Assembly (NCBI GenBank): GCA_947468785.1
Contig: CANIMS010000073.1
Location: 1-7,450 of the forward strand
Length of the DNA stretch: 7,450 nt
From: Betaproteobacteria bacterium
GTDB lineage: Bacteria > Pseudomonadota > Gammaproteobacteria > Burkholderiales > Burkholderiaceae
Direction of reading: 5' to 3'
Within the stretch, counting starts at the first letter, position 1; each line of letters starts with the position of its first letter. The position numbers and the translations under genes were made by a program. Positions 6,065-7,450 of this stretch are shown in pieces. Below the pieces are notes generated by a model that was given only the letters and a program-made list of their open reading frames with translations, did not search any database and was not told the origin of the DNA.

Positions 6065-6385
6065 ATGGCTCTCTTGAAAAACCTCATTCAATCAATCTTC
6101 TTAGTGTGGCTCTTGTTTGGCTTTTCGGCGCAAGCAGCCCAAATTTATATTACGGACTACGCTTCAGATGCAGACGCCAAGGTTTATGTCACGCAATATC
6201 AATCAGATGCTAATTGTATTGTTTATGAGACGGCCTATAAATCCGATAATGATCCTGGTGTATGGTTTTTCACGAAATATAAAAGCGATGCCAGGGCAAC
6301 TATCTACTACACAAAATATAAGTCTGATGCGAGCCTCATTGTGTATTTCACTAAATACAAAAGTGATGCTCGCTGTAGATACTAA
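6065..6385 (+). CDS. Exported Y-x-S-D-A repeat protein (DUF6150/'septknot'-like)
   Basis: This 106-residue protein has a signal peptide (MALLKN, hydrophobic core 8-20, likely cleavage after AQA at residue 24). The whole mature part, residues 25-103, is six tandem units of 13 residues (one has 14). Each has a hydrophobic-aromatic strand, then T-x-Y-x-S-D-A or a close variant. Units start at residues 25, 38, 51, 65, 78 and 91, and the chain ends with CRY. Only two cysteines remain in the mature chain, C51 and C104, which could form a disulfide closing the array. The repeat type resembles small exported beta proteins classed as DUF6150/septknot; this name is from memory and not checked. The function is unknown. 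The ATG abuts the preceding TAA with no Shine-Dalgarno, so translation probably depends on the upstream gene. The stop is 6 nt from that of the convergent Bug gene, with no terminator visible. Confidence 0.8.
   Translation: MALLKNLIQSIFLVWLLFGFSAQAAQIYITDYASDADAKVYVTQYQSDANCIVYETAYKSDNDPGVWFFTKYKSDARATIYYTKYKSDASLIVYFTKYKSDARCRY
6137..6373 (+). repeat. Six diverged tandem ~39-bp coding repeats
   Basis: The DNA encodes six 13-residue units (the third has 14). The period is 39 bp, and the best conserved part of each unit encodes Y-K-S-D-A. Codon choices differ between copies (for example AAATATAAAAGCGAT, AAATATAAGTCTGAT and AAATACAAAAGTGAT), so selection appears to act on the protein repeat, not on identical DNA. 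The last three units are the most alike, suggesting more recent duplication at the 3' end. Confidence 0.8.
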
Positions 6386-6391
6386 TTTTTG

Positions 6392-7345
6392 TTAATCGAT
6401 TTTTAAATTATTGTCTTTTGCAAATTTTTGCCAATAGACAATCTCCTGTTTAAAAGATCTTTCAAATCGATCTGGTGGAACAGCAACAATATCAAAACCC
6501 TCATCCCCAAATTTCTTGCTTAACTCGGGGGTGGCTAAGGCTTTTTGAACAGCCTGATAAATCCTGTCCACAATTGGCTTAGGCGTTTGTGGTGGCGCAA
6601 AAATTCCAAACCAGTTACTAATATCATAACCAGGCAGAACCTCAGAAATACTCGGAACATTTGGCAACGTAGGCATGCGCTGGGCACTAGAGACTGCAAT
6701 CGGAATCACTTTTCCGCTACGAATAAACTGCATCAGGCCAGGCGCCGTTCCAAATGACATGTTAATTTGACCACCCAGTAAATCCGCTAAAGCTCCACCG
6801 CTACCTTTGTAATGCACCATGATCATCTCGGTGCCACTCGATTTTTCTAGTAACTCAGCAGCTAAATGCGAGATCTGCCCAGCACCAGCAGTACCAATGG
6901 TGACCTTTCCCGGATTTGCTTTTGCATAAGCCAGTAGTTCTTTAAGATTTTTAAATGGTACGCCAGGATTTGCAACCAATAACTGTGGCGCATTTGCTAC
7001 CTTTGTAATAGCGCTCAAACTCTGTGTATCAAACGGTAATTTGAAAAAAGTTGGATTACTTGCAATCGCACCATTCGTTAGCAAGAGGGTATAGCCATCT
7101 GGAGCAGCCTTAGCGACAAGTTCTGTTCCAATGATGCTGGAAGCGCCGGGCTTATTCTCAACGATGACAGATGTCCCTAGCTCATTACCCATTTTTTCAG
7201 CCAAAACTCGACCCAAGGTATCAGACCCACCTCCAGGAGAGAAGGGAATAATCATTTTGATGGTTCGACTGGGATACTCTGCTGCCTGAGCAGAAGCTAT
7301 TAACTGTAGAAATACTGTCAAGAATGTTATTAAAAATAGTCTCAT
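6392..7345 (-). CDS. Bug/TctC-family periplasmic solute receptor (third copy, separate locus)
   Basis: The complete 317-residue receptor has a signal peptide (MRLFLITFLTVFLQLIASAQA, cleavage near residue 21-22, before EYPSR). Family motifs are PFSPGGGSD (34-42), VIVENKPGASS (60-70), DGYTL (83-87), GTAGAGQISHLAAE (151-164), VHYKG (177-181) and LPNVP (227-231). Compared with the two operon copies, the second ligand loop is GASSIIG, not GAGGNI, and the central motif is VHYKG instead of VPYKG, so this is a different subfamily and probably has a different ligand. The upstream region has AAGG only at about 13 nt from the ATG, so initiation may be weak or use another signal. It is transcribed alone in this window, with its 3' end facing the repeat protein across 6 nt. 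No TctA or TctB gene is next to it on the visible side. Confidence 0.93.
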   Translation of the reverse strand: MRLFLITFLTVFLQLIASAQAAEYPSRTIKMIIPFSPGGGSDTLGRVLAEKMGNELGTSVIVENKPGASSIIGTELVAKAAPDGYTLLLTNGAIASNPTFFKLPFDTQSLSAITKVANAPQLLVANPGVPFKNLKELLAYAKANPGKVTIGTAGAGQISHLAAELLEKSSGTEMIMVHYKGSGGALADLLGGQINMSFGTAPGLMQFIRSGKVIPIAVSSAQRMPTLPNVPSISEVLPGYDISNWFGIFAPPQTPKPIVDRIYQAVQKALATPELSKKFGDEGFDIVAVPPDRFERSFKQEIVYWQKFAKDNNLKID

Positions 7346-7421
7346 ATGGGTCTAGTTACCTTGTTTAAAGAAGCGCTGACAAGTAAGATCTTTGTAATCA
7401 GCCTAACTATAAATTAAAAGT

Positions 7422-7426
7422 GGAGA
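7422..7426 (+). promoter_or_regulatory. Ribosome binding site for the gene starting at 7431
   Basis: GGAGA lies 4 nt before an ATG at 7431. A TATAAA at 7408-7413 could be a -10 element, but no convincing -35 hexamer is seen at the right distance, so only the ribosome binding site is called. Confidence 0.55.
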
Positions 7427-7430
7427 CATT

Positions 7431-7450
7431 ATGTTTAAGGCGCCCCCTGA
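7431..7450 (+). CDS. Start of an unidentified gene (cut by window end)
   Basis: Six codons (MFKAPP) are visible after a well-placed GGAGA ribosome binding site. The gene is divergent from the Bug receptor at 7345, with an 85-nt intergenic region between them. Too little is present to say what it encodes. The call rests on the ribosome binding site, the ATG and the AT-rich promoter-like DNA upstream. Confidence 0.5.

Noticed and set aside
6137..6373. CRISPR-like periodic repeat
   Set aside because: The units are contiguous 39-bp coding repeats with no spacers and diverged DNA, and they encode a signal-peptide-bearing protein.
6117..6395. 92-codon plus-strand frame overlapping the repeat protein
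   Set aside because: It is an out-of-frame reading of the repeat gene, with no signal peptide and with low-complexity M/N/I-rich sequence produced by the 39-bp periodicity.

Overview
The window looks like chromosomal DNA from a small-genome, moderately AT-rich betaproteobacterium of the Burkholderiaceae, most likely Polynucleobacter or a close relative. This is inferred from three Bug/TctC-type periplasmic solute receptors, a DUF1622 membrane protein, a bacterial allene-oxide-cyclase-like exported protein and the base composition by eye. No database search was possible, so the taxon is an inference. Coding density is high, and I see no tRNA, rRNA, insertion sequence, integrase or CRISPR array.

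Layout. Positions 1-696 (minus) hold the N-terminal 232 codons of an HD-domain protein with metal-ligand motifs like those of cyclic-nucleotide phosphodiesterases; its 3' end lies outside the window. Divergent from it, 833-1306 (plus) encodes a small exported AOC-barrel-like protein. An 18-bp perfect-stem hairpin at 1319-1360 separates this gene from a convergent run of six minus-strand genes between 5599 and 1372. In transcription order these are a Bug receptor (5599-4649), a DUF1622 membrane protein (4606-4256), a fumarylacetoacetate-hydrolase-family enzyme (4214-3234), a second Bug receptor (3237-2269, overlapping the previous gene by 4 nt), a VOC/glyoxalase-fold protein (2256-1711) and an ABM-like ferredoxin-fold protein (1680-1372). 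The short gaps and the shared terminator suggest one operon, at least from the FAH gene onward.

Divergent from that run, 5690-6064 and 6065-6385 (plus) are two directly abutting genes. The first is a cysteine-rich, probably zinc-binding protein. The second is an exported protein made almost entirely of six ~13-residue Y-x-S-D-A repeats, resembling the DUF6150/'septknot' type. A third Bug receptor (7345-6392, minus) converges on this pair. At 7431 a new plus-strand gene begins with a good ribosome binding site and runs off the window.

How the genes may work together: the central run reads as a small catabolic module. The Bug receptors would capture an organic acid in the periplasm. The FAH-family hydrolase would cleave or hydrate a dicarbonyl or 2-oxo acid intermediate, and the VOC and ABM-fold proteins would supply dioxygenase, isomerase or monooxygenase-like steps. 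No TctA/TctB membrane components lie in the window, so the receptors would have to work with permeases encoded elsewhere. The substrate cannot be deduced from the sequence. The least explained part is the Cys-rich plus repeat-protein pair at 5690-6385.
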